From NCBI RefSeq assembly GCF_011022235.1, contig NZ_JAAIYP010000035.1:1-64000 (forward strand): a stretch of 64,000 nt of DNA, read 5' to 3'. The notes under the pieces are model-generated. The model was not told where the DNA came from and ran no database searches. It saw only the letters and a program-made list of their open reading frames with translations. The position numbers and the translations under genes are program-made. The stretch is from Magnetospirillum aberrantis SpK (GTDB lineage: Bacteria; Pseudomonadota; Alphaproteobacteria; Rhodospirillales; Magnetospirillaceae). Shown one piece after another: positions 1 to 6,797 of this stretch (within the stretch, counting starts at the first letter, position 1; each line of letters opens with the position of its first letter).

Positions 1-283
1 GCGCGAACTGAACACCTTGATGGGCTTCTTCCAGGTGGGCGAGCAATCCCGTGCCGTGGCCTCCACCAAGACGGAGACGCGCAAGCCGACCGCCAAGGCC
101 GACGCGGCGAAGCCAACCGCTTCGACCAAGCCGGCGGCGGTGAAACCGGCGGCCAAGGCGGCACCGGCACAGCGCAGCCATCTGGCCAAGCTGCATTCCA
201 AACAAACCCAAGCCGCGACCCCAGCACCTTCGGCAACCGCCGCAACCAACGGGACGTCGGGAGAGGATTGGGCCGAGTTTTGA
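1..283 (+). CDS. Methyl-accepting chemotaxis protein, C-terminal fragment with tether pentapeptide
   Basis: Only the 3' end of the gene is in the window; the reading frame enters at base 2 and stops with TGA at 281-283. The visible part begins RELNTLMGFFQVGEQ, which resembles the last helix of a chemoreceptor signalling domain. About 65 residues rich in Ala, Pro, Lys and Thr follow, which look like a flexible linker. The protein ends in DWAEF, which fits the x-[aromatic]-x-x-[aromatic] pentapeptide (NWETF in E. coli Tar and Tsr) that docks CheR and CheB. The next gene is cheR, so an adaptation tether is the natural reading. The receptor identity is inferred from the tail and context because the conserved hairpin tip is outside the window. 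Confidence 0.72.
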   Translation, partial: RELNTLMGFFQVGEQSRAVASTKTETRKPTAKADAAKPTASTKPAAVKPAAKAAPAQRSHLAKLHSKQTQAATPAPSATAATNGTSGEDWAEF

Positions 284-312
284 AATCTTAATAATTTCTG
301 CTAAGAATGGTT

Positions 313-341
313 GGGCCCTGCCGGCATCGTCGGCGGGGCCC
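313..341 (+). terminator. Stem-loop after the chemoreceptor gene
   Basis: GGGCCCTGCCG (313-323) pairs with CGGCGGGGCCC (331-341) through 11 positions with one G-T wobble and a 7-nt loop. It lies 30 nt after the chemoreceptor stop and before cheR. No run of T follows, so if it terminates it is a weak or factor-assisted terminator. Its right arm runs into the first copy of an 18-bp tandem repeat. Confidence 0.45.
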
Positions 342-391
342 ATTATTGAGGGGTGCCCAATTATTGGGGGGTGCCCCATTATTGGGGGGTG
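338..391 (+). repeat. Three tandem copies of an 18-bp repeat just upstream of cheR
   Basis: Three imperfect copies lie head to tail at 338-355, 356-373 and 374-391. Each has the pattern CCCATTATTGGGGGGTG with one or two changes. The array ends 5 nt before the GTG chosen as the cheR start, so its last G-rich block also works as the cheR ribosome-binding site. The unit length is a multiple of three, so changes in copy number would not shift frame if the stretch were translated. Confidence 0.85.
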
Positions 392-396
392 AATGC

Positions 397-1263
397 GTGC
401 AGCAACGGGCCGACGCAGTGGCTGAGAACGGCCATCGCCGGGAATTCGAGCTGGGCGACGACGAATTCCGTTTTCTTGCCGGCTTCATGTCGCGCGAGAC
501 CGGAATTGTACTTTCCGATCACAAGCGCCAGATGGTTTGCGGCAGACTGGTGAAACGCCTGCGGGCCCTTCACCTGCGGTCTTTCGCGGAATACGTGGAG
601 TTGTTGCAGGGACCGGGGGCAAACGCCGAGATCGAGAATCTGGTCAACGCCATCACCACCAACATCACCAACTTCTTCCGCGAACCGCATCATTTTCATT
701 TCCTGCATGACCACATCTTGGCATCGCGCGTCGCCGAAAGGCCCCGCCGGCCGCGTGTCCGCATCTGGTCGGCGGGCTGTTCCTCGGGCGAGGAACCCTA
801 TTCCATCGCCATGACCATGGCCGACGTCCTGAAACCAAACGACGGCTGGGACGCGCTGATTCTCGCCACCGACATCGACACCAATGTCCTGCGTCGGGCC
901 GAAGCCGGCCTCTATCCGGCCGAAGCGCTCAAACATATTCCTGAGAGCTATCGCAAACGCTTTGTCCGTCGTGTCCCCGGAGACCACGACAAGATTCAGA
1001 TGGCCGAGGAATTACGCACACTTATTCGTTTCCGGCGATTGAACCTGCACGACGACTGGCCGATGAAAGGCCTGTTCGACGTCATCTTTTGCCGCAACGT
1101 CGCCATTTATTTCGACAAGCCGACGCAGAGGAAACTGTTCAACCGTTACGCGGACTATCTGAACATTGGTGGAATGCTGTATCTTGGCCATGCCGAGTCC
1201 TTGATCGGTGTCACCGACCGGTTCGAGGTGGCGGACAAGACCGTTTACAGGCGGATCAAATGA
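397..1263 (+). CDS. cheR: Chemotaxis protein-glutamate O-methyltransferase CheR
   Basis: CheR methylates glutamates on chemoreceptors with S-adenosylmethionine, the adaptation step opposed by CheB. About 288 residues are predicted. The N-terminal helical domain contains FLAGFMSRETGIVLSDHK. The methyltransferase core follows: NFFREPHHF, the SAM-binding loop WSAGCSSGEEPYSIAM, ATDIDTNVL, and FDVIFCRNVAIYFD near the C terminus. I chose GTG at 397 because the G-rich block at 384-391 is a good ribosome-binding site and the family fold starts soon after. The frame is open back to an ATG at 307, but that stretch only translates a hairpin and an 18-bp repeat. The stop overlaps the cheD start (ATGA), so the two are translationally coupled. 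Confidence 0.95.
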   Translation: MQQRADAVAENGHRREFELGDDEFRFLAGFMSRETGIVLSDHKRQMVCGRLVKRLRALHLRSFAEYVELLQGPGANAEIENLVNAITTNITNFFREPHHFHFLHDHILASRVAERPRRPRVRIWSAGCSSGEEPYSIAMTMADVLKPNDGWDALILATDIDTNVLRRAEAGLYPAEALKHIPESYRKRFVRRVPGDHDKIQMAEELRTLIRFRRLNLHDDWPMKGLFDVIFCRNVAIYFDKPTQRKLFNRYADYLNIGGMLYLGHAESLIGVTDRFEVADKTVYRRIK

Positions 1264-1889
1264 ACGGGAACGGGGTCTGGGGGGCCCAAGCCGACGAGGC
1301 GGAACGCCGACGCTGGTTTGATCCCACTTTCAAGATCATGGCGATCAAGGTGCTGCCGGGCGAGCATTATGTCTCGACCGCCGGACAGGAGATGATCGTC
1401 ACCGTCCTTGGTTCCTGCGTCGCCGCCTGCGTCTGGGACACCCGGCTCAAGATCGGCGGCATGAACCATTTCATGTTGCCCGATTCGGGGTCCGATGTGC
1501 CGGTGGACAAGGCCATGCGCTTCGGCAACTTCGCCATGGAAGAGTTGATCAATGACGTTCTGCGCCGTGGCGGGCGGCGCGATTCCATGGAAATCAAGGT
1601 GTTCGGCGCCGGCAACGTCTTGCCCGGCGTGGGCACCGCCACGGCCTCGGTCGGCGACCGCAACGCCAATTTCGTCCGCCGTTATCTGCGCGAGGAAGGC
1701 TACCGCATCGCCGCCGAGGATTTGGGAGGCCCCCACCCCCGGCGTATCCACTTCTTCCCACGCCTGGGCAAGGTGATCCGGCTGTTCCTCAAGAAGGACG
1801 TGGAACGCGCGGTGGTCAACCGCGAAATCTCGTATCGCACCCGCCTCCAGACCGTCGAGGTCGAGGGCGACGTCGAATTGTTCACCTGA
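1260..1889 (+). CDS. cheD: Chemoreceptor glutamine deamidase CheD
   Basis: CheD deamidates specific glutamines on chemoreceptors to glutamates, creating methylation sites, and in many bacteria also binds CheC-type phosphatases. The 209-residue product has the family landmarks: GEHYVST near residue 35, the catalytic cysteine in VLGSCVAACVWD (Cys53), the catalytic histidine in GGMNHFMLPD (His70), and KVFGAGNV further on. The start ATG at 1260 overlaps the cheR stop by four bases. The frame is open further upstream, but that part lies inside cheR. About 20 residues precede the conserved domain, so a later start cannot be excluded. Confidence 0.93.
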   Translation: MNGNGVWGAQADEAERRRWFDPTFKIMAIKVLPGEHYVSTAGQEMIVTVLGSCVAACVWDTRLKIGGMNHFMLPDSGSDVPVDKAMRFGNFAMEELINDVLRRGGRRDSMEIKVFGAGNVLPGVGTATASVGDRNANFVRRYLREEGYRIAAEDLGGPHPRRIHFFPRLGKVIRLFLKKDVERAVVNREISYRTRLQTVEVEGDVELFT

Positions 1890-1900
1890 GGGGACGCGCC

Positions 1901-2965
1901 ATGACCACGCCGCGCGTCCGCGTCCTTATCATCGACGATTCCGCCCTGATGCGGCAAATGCTGAACGCCATCCTGTCGTCCGATCCGGCCGTCGAGGTGG
2001 TGGGCACCGCCCCCGACCCCATCGTCGCCCGCGAGAAGATCAAGGCGCTCAACCCCGACGTCCTGACGCTGGATGTGGAAATGCCACGCATGGATGGGCT
2101 GGCGTTCCTGGAAAAGCTGATGACGCTTCGCCCCATGCCGGTGGTGATGGTGTCTTCGCTGACCGAAAAGGGCGCCGAAGTCACCATGAAGGCCATGGAA
2201 CTGGGCGCGGTCGACGTATTTTGCAAACCCACCGATTCCGCGACCGGCGGACTTCAGGCCCATGGCCGCGAACTGATCGACAAGGTGCGCGCCGCCGCCC
2301 ATGCCCGCGTGCGGGCGCTCAGCGACCGCCGTCCGGTCGCGACGGCGCCGCGCCTGTCGGTGACCACCATCTACAAGTCCACCGACCGTCTGGTGGCCAT
2401 CGGCTCAAGCACCGGCGGGGTCGAAGCCTTGCGCGACATCGTCCTGGCGCTGCCGCCCGACTCGCCGCCCGTGGTCTGCACCCAGCATATCCCCCCGAAA
2501 TTCTCGGCCAGTTTTGCCGAGCGGCTGAACGGCATGGCGGCGGTGCGGGTCAAGGAAGCCGCCGACGGCGACCGCGTCGTGGCCGGCCACGTCTACATCG
2601 CGCCGGGCGATCAACACATGGAGGTTCGCCGCTCCGGCGCCGCCCTGGTGATCCACCTGCACGATGGCCCGCTGGTCACCGGGCACAAGCCCAGTGTCGA
2701 CGTGCTGTTCCGTTCGGTGGCCGAGGCCTGCGGATCAAAGGCGGTTGGCGTCATCCTGACCGGCATGGGCCGCGATGGCGCTGACGGATTGCTGGCCATG
2801 CGCCGGGCTGGCGCCGCCACCATTGGCCAGGACGAAACAAGTTGTGTGGTTTACGGCATGCCGAAATCGGCGCGCGAGTTGGGGGCGGTGGAACGCGAAC
2901 TTCCCCTCTCGCGCATCGCCGAGGAAATCCTTAGGCTGTGCCACGCCGACGTGACGAGGACATGA
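1901..2965 (+). CDS. cheB: Chemotaxis response regulator protein-glutamate methylesterase CheB
   Basis: CheB removes methyl groups from chemoreceptors when phosphorylated by CheA and can also deamidate glutamines. The 354-residue protein has an N-terminal receiver domain (IIDDSALMR, phospho-acceptor Asp58 in LTLDVEMPRMDG) and a C-terminal esterase domain. The catalytic triad is visible as Ser170 in AIGSSTGGVEA, His196 in CTQHIPP and Asp292 in GMGRDGADG. It lies 11 bp after cheD and 4 bp before the next gene. cheR, cheD and cheB form the adaptation module; cheA, cheW and cheY would be expected upstream of the window. Confidence 0.97.
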   Translation: MTTPRVRVLIIDDSALMRQMLNAILSSDPAVEVVGTAPDPIVAREKIKALNPDVLTLDVEMPRMDGLAFLEKLMTLRPMPVVMVSSLTEKGAEVTMKAMELGAVDVFCKPTDSATGGLQAHGRELIDKVRAAAHARVRALSDRRPVATAPRLSVTTIYKSTDRLVAIGSSTGGVEALRDIVLALPPDSPPVVCTQHIPPKFSASFAERLNGMAAVRVKEAADGDRVVAGHVYIAPGDQHMEVRRSGAALVIHLHDGPLVTGHKPSVDVLFRSVAEACGSKAVGVILTGMGRDGADGLLAMRRAGAATIGQDETSCVVYGMPKSARELGAVERELPLSRIAEEILRLCHADVTRT

Positions 2966-2969
2966 ATAG

Positions 2970-3464
2970 ATGAACGACAGCACCTGTACCCGCCTGTTGG
3001 AATTGCTGGCCCGTTGGCAGGCGTTTTCCGAGTTGCAGCAACGCGCCTTCGAATTCCTGGCGGCCGAGGCCGTGGCGACAGGGCAGGAATTCGAACATTC
3101 CACCGATGGCGCGACCTCGGTCCTGACCCGTATCGGCCAGTTCGCTGGGGAAAGCGCCGCCGGCGACCTGCAAGCGGAAACCTTTCAGGTGGTGCAGAAA
3201 CTTCAGTCGGCCGACCGCTCGCGCCAGGGCCTGGAACAGGTGGCGTCGGTGCTGCACACCTTGCGCAACCAGCACGCCGAATTGGTGAGCGCCACCCGCG
3301 ACACCGCCCATGTGCCGGAAACCGAGCACATGCTGAATGCCTGGATCGACTCCATGGCCAGCAACGTCAATCTGGCGGACTGGCGCCGCCGCCTGGTGGA
3401 CGCCCTGCACGGCAGAGCACCGTCACCCATCGCCCCCGCAGCGGACGAAGACGAGTTATTCTAA
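2970..3464 (+). CDS. Small helical protein ending the che cluster; candidate CheT/CheZ-like CheY phosphatase
   Basis: The 164-residue protein looks almost wholly helical and has no signal peptide or membrane segment. It begins 4 bp after cheB, so it belongs to the che operon. The helix QKLQSADRSRQGLEQVASVL carries Asp82-X3-Gln86, the same D-X3-Q spacing as the catalytic Asp143/Gln147 of CheZ. A D-X3-Q motif is also reported for Sinorhizobium meliloti CheT, likewise encoded at the end of a che operon. The C terminus ADEDELF is acidic with a terminal aromatic residue, reminiscent of the CheY-binding tail of CheZ. CheY-P dephosphorylation is therefore my proposal; overall similarity to either family cannot be judged by eye. 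Confidence 0.6.
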   Translation: MNDSTCTRLLELLARWQAFSELQQRAFEFLAAEAVATGQEFEHSTDGATSVLTRIGQFAGESAAGDLQAETFQVVQKLQSADRSRQGLEQVASVLHTLRNQHAELVSATRDTAHVPETEHMLNAWIDSMASNVNLADWRRRLVDALHGRAPSPIAPAADEDELF

Positions 3465-3606
3465 AATAAACATACCATAACCAACACAGCAATATGCGCG
3501 CATGTGATAAATATGTAACATTACTGTAATTATAGCATTATACCTTCAAACTATAAGCTCCCCTTCCAAAGAGCGATTCTCGCAGCCGCCTTGGGAGGGG
3601 GGACCG
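3465..3606. other. AT-rich intergenic region between the che cluster and a chemoreceptor gene
   Basis: This 142-bp stretch is clearly richer in A and T than its surroundings and separates two transcription units, so a promoter for the downstream chemoreceptor gene is likely here. It contains a 10-bp palindrome ATGCGCGCAT at 3494-3503 and several TATA-like hexamers. I cannot assign a confident -35/-10 pair. Confidence 0.4.
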
Positions 3607-5868
3607 ATGCAGAGGATTTTGGCGCGTTTTCCACTGAAATTTCAAATCGGCGCCATCGTCACCACGGCCATCCTCATTTTCGCCGTGGTCGCGGCAGGAG
3701 TATTCTTCAGTTCCTCGCTCCAGGCCGATCTGGCGGATCAGGCTGGTGCCGCCACCCGCCTCAAGGATGAATCCGGCGCCCTCGCCTTTGCCTTGCTGGA
3801 TGCCCGCCGCCGGGAAAAGGACTTCCTGGCACGGCGCACCGACAAGGAAGTGGCCAACCACGGCCACAGCCTGGATGACGCGCGCTCCCGCCTGGACGCC
3901 ATCGCCGCCGCCGCCCCCGACAGCGTCACCGCCATTCGGCCCTTGCTGGAATCCTACGCTGCCACTTTCGCGACCACGGTAACGGAACAGCGCCGCATCG
4001 GCTTCAGCGAAAACGACGGCTTGATGGGAAGCCTGCGCGGCTCGGTCCACCAAGTGGAAGAAGCGCTGAAAGCCCACAACGAATTATCGCTGGCCGTACT
4101 GATGCTCCAGATGCGCCGGCACGAAAAAGACTTCCTGGCCCGCCGCGATCCCAAATATCAGGCTGAAATGAACAAACGAGCGGCCGAATTCGCCACCGCC
4201 CTGGCCTCTTCGTCCCTGCCGCTCGCCATCCGCGACGACATCACCGCCAAGATGGCTGTCTACCACCAGGATTTCGCCGCTCTAGTCCAAGCGACCCTGA
4301 GGCTGAGCGACCTGATCTCGGACCTGTCCGGGCTGTACAGCCGGATGGAGCCCCTGGTCGAGACCTTGACCATCCAGGCCACCGACACCGCCCGCGCCGC
4401 CGAAAACGAAAAGACACGGATCGACGCCATCGCCCGTCGCGGCCTTGCCGTGGCGCTGGGCCTGGGAACCTTGGCGCTGGCCGTGCTGGGCGCGGCCATC
4501 GCCCACGGCATCTACACTCCCTTAGCGCGCATGGCCAAGGTGATGGAGCGGTTGGCTGAAGGCGAACTGGAAGTCGAGGTGCCGTCGCGCGACCGCGCCG
4601 ACGAAGTGGGGACCATGGCCCACGCCGTCCAGGTCTTCAAGATCAACGCCCAGCAAGCCGAACTGATCCGCGCCGCCCAGGAACAGGAACGCGCGCGCGC
4701 CGAAGCCGAGAAACTGGCGGCGTTGCGCGCCATGGCCGACACGGTCGAACATGAAACCCGCGCGGCGGTGGACCGGGTGGCCGACCACACCGGCGCCATG
4801 CGGAACAACGCCGGCGAGATGGCCCATTCCGCCCAGATGGTCAGCGTCAGCTCGCAAAGCGTCGCCGCCGCCGCCGCCCAAGCCCTGGCCAACGTCCAAA
4901 ACGTCGCTTCGGCGTCGGAAGAACTGTCCTCTTCCATCGCCGAGATCGGCAACCAGGTGGAATCGGCCGGCACCATCACCCGCCGCGCCGTCAATTCGGC
5001 GGAAACCGCCCAGAACACCATCTCCCGCCTGGCCGACGCCGTCGCCCATATCGGCGAAATGGCCCAGATGATCGGCGACATCGCCAACCAGACCAACCTG
5101 TTGGCGCTGAACGCCACCATCGAGGCGGCCCGCGCCGGCGACGCCGGCAAGGGCTTCGCCGTGGTTGCCGGCGAAGTCAAAAGTCTGGCCACCCAGACCA
5201 CCCGCGCGACCGAGGACATCGGCACCCAGATCGTTGCCATCCAGACCACCACGACCGAGGCGGTTCAGGCGGTCTCAAGCATCGTCGCCGCCATCCGCGA
5301 CGTTGACGGCATTTCCCAGGGCATCGCCGCCGCCATCGAGCAGCAAGGCGCGGCAACCCTTGAAATCGCCCGCAACGTCACCCAAACCTCGGACGCCGCC
5401 CAAGAGGTTTCGCTTCGCATCACCAGCGTCTCCGACGAAGCCGCGGCGTCGGGCCAACGCGCCGGTCAGGTCAGATCCGTATCCGAGGAGATGGCGGAAG
5501 CCATCGAACACTTGCGTCACACCCTGGTCCGTACCGTCCGTACCGCCACCCGCGAGGTGGACCGCCGTGCCCTTCCCCGCTACCGGCTGGACATGCCGGC
5601 GGTGCTGACGCTGGAAAGCGGCGCCATCGACATTCATGTCGAGGATTGTTCGGAAGGTGGGGCCACAATCGCCCTGAACGGCGCCGATACGATCACCACC
5701 GGTCAGCGCCTGACCCTGTCCGTCCCCGGCCTGGGCGGCGACTTGCCGGCCGAGGTGGTGGCGGTGGAAGACGGCCACGCCCACTTGCATTTCGCCCTGG
5801 ACCAAGCCGCCGCCCAAACTTTCCACGACCGCGTCGCCAAACTCGCGGCCGAGCAACCGGCGGCATGA
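3607..5868 (+). CDS. Methyl-accepting chemotaxis protein with paired-helix sensor and C-terminal PilZ domain
   Basis: A membrane chemoreceptor of 753 residues. A transmembrane helix near residues 13-35 leads into a long periplasmic helical sensor. The sensor holds two copies of an R-x-EKDFLARR element (about residues 70 and 170), typical of the HBM bimodular sensor. A second transmembrane helix lies near 285-305, then HAMP and the signalling domain with the tip [18 protein letters not shown]. The last 100 residues form a PilZ domain with both c-di-GMP motifs: R654-X3-R658 (RALPR) and DCSEGG at 680-685. Such receptors, for example Azospirillum Tlp1, let c-di-GMP influence chemotaxis. The ligand is unknown. 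The gene ends 4 bp from the convergent mipZ. Confidence 0.95.
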   Translation: MQRILARFPLKFQIGAIVTTAILIFAVVAAGVFFSSSLQADLADQAGAATRLKDESGALAFALLDARRREKDFLARRTDKEVANHGHSLDDARSRLDAIAAAAPDSVTAIRPLLESYAATFATTVTEQRRIGFSENDGLMGSLRGSVHQVEEALKAHNELSLAVLMLQMRRHEKDFLARRDPKYQAEMNKRAAEFATALASSSLPLAIRDDITAKMAVYHQDFAALVQATLRLSDLISDLSGLYSRMEPLVETLTIQATDTARAAENEKTRIDAIARRGLAVALGLGTLALAVLGAAIAHGIYTPLARMAKVMERLAEGELEVEVPSRDRADEVGTMAHAVQVFKINAQQAELIRAAQEQERARAEAEKLAALRAMADTVEHETRAAVDRVADHTGAMRNNAGEMAHSAQMVSVSSQSVAAAAAQALANVQNVASASEELSSSIAEIGNQVESAGTITRRAVNSAETAQNTISRLADAVAHIGEMAQMIGDIANQTNLLALNATIEAARAGDAGKGFAVVAGEVKSLATQTTRATEDIGTQIVAIQTTTTEAVQAVSSIVAAIRDVDGISQGIAAAIEQQGAATLEIARNVTQTSDAAQEVSLRITSVSDEAAASGQRAGQVRSVSEEMAEAIEHLRHTLVRTVRTATREVDRRALPRYRLDMPAVLTLESGAIDIHVEDCSEGGATIALNGADTITTGQRLTLSVPGLGGDLPAEVVAVEDGHAHLHFALDQAAAQTFHDRVAKLAAEQPAA

Positions 5869-5872
5869 GGAC

Positions 5873-6706
5873 CTACAAACGGTCCAGCCGGTCGTTGACC
5901 CGTGGCAGCCACAGATTGGCCAGCAACGAGGTGACCTCGGCCCGCGCCGCCTCGTGCGATTTGGTCAGTTCCAGGTCGATCCCCGACTGGCGCAGATCAA
6001 GCACGGTCAAGCCCCACAGGAACAGATAGCGGTAGATCACACGCTCGCCGAATCCCTCGGCCAGACGGAACCCCAACACCTTCTGCATCTTGGGCAGAAC
6101 CTCGGCCATCTTCTTCTTGTTGCGGTCGGCCAGGGCCGAAAGACGCGAACGGGTCACCAGCCAGTCGATCCCCGCCTTGTGAGTCCGGCGGCGTTCCTGG
6201 CGCAGTTCCCACACCAGCTTGGAATAGACCCCGGCCTGTTTCAGTTCCCAGGTCACCGGGTCCAACTGCCCCAACAGGTCAAGGTCGAGCAGGCTGTCGT
6301 TGATGGGGGTGACCAAGGTGTCGGCCACGGTGTGGGCGTGACGCGCCAACGCCACGTCGGAGCCGGGACAGTCGACCACCACGAAATCACAGCTATCCAT
6401 GAACTCGGCCAGTTGCGAATCGAAGGCGGCCCGTTCCTCGGCCACCGCCTGAGCCTTCAATTCCGCCGCAGACGGCATCACCACCCCGAAGCGCGGCATG
6501 GGCAACCCCACCTTGGTTCGGTCCACCCAGGCTTGACGGTTGGTGACATAGCGCCCCAAGGATTGCTGGCGATGATCCAGGTCCAGGCATCCGACCTTGA
6601 AGCCCATGCGCAACAACCCCACCGCCAGATGCATGGCGACCGTAGTCTTGCCCGAGCCACCCTTTTCGTTGCCGATGACGATGATATGGGCGCCATGCCC
6701 GGCCAT
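5873..6706 (-). CDS. mipZ: MipZ-like division plane positioning ATPase (ParA/MinD superfamily)
   Basis: MipZ dimerises on ATP binding, forms a gradient from the ParB-bound poles and blocks FtsZ assembly, so that division occurs at midcell in alphaproteobacteria lacking MinCDE. The 277-residue product has the deviant Walker A NEKGGSGKTT (residues 13-22), the phrase VVVDCPGSD and the MipZ-specific stretch IDWLVTRSRLSALADRNKKK. The segment after NDSLLDLDLLGQLDP also matches the family, which separates it from ParA. It is divergent from the PAS kinase gene and convergent with the PilZ chemoreceptor gene. It is not next to parAB here. Confidence 0.9.
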   Translation of the reverse strand: MAGHGAHIIVIGNEKGGSGKTTVAMHLAVGLLRMGFKVGCLDLDHRQQSLGRYVTNRQAWVDRTKVGLPMPRFGVVMPSAAELKAQAVAEERAAFDSQLAEFMDSCDFVVVDCPGSDVALARHAHTVADTLVTPINDSLLDLDLLGQLDPVTWELKQAGVYSKLVWELRQERRRTHKAGIDWLVTRSRLSALADRNKKKMAEVLPKMQKVLGFRLAEGFGERVIYRYLFLWGLTVLDLRQSGIDLELTKSHEAARAEVTSLLANLWLPRVNDRLDRL

Positions 6707-6797
6707 GACCGATCCGTCCGCTCTATCCCTTTGCCGTCGGCATGCTACACTATCTTCGGCCCCTTACCATTCCTCCATCGCGCGAGTTCCGGTCCGC

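Noticed and set aside
338-391. Possible small CRISPR array
   Set aside because: Copies are contiguous, with no spacers, and only 18 bp long.
307-396. N-terminal extension of CheR from ATG 307
   Set aside because: It would translate a hairpin and the 18-bp repeats, unlike any CheR, while GTG 397 has a good ribosome-binding site.
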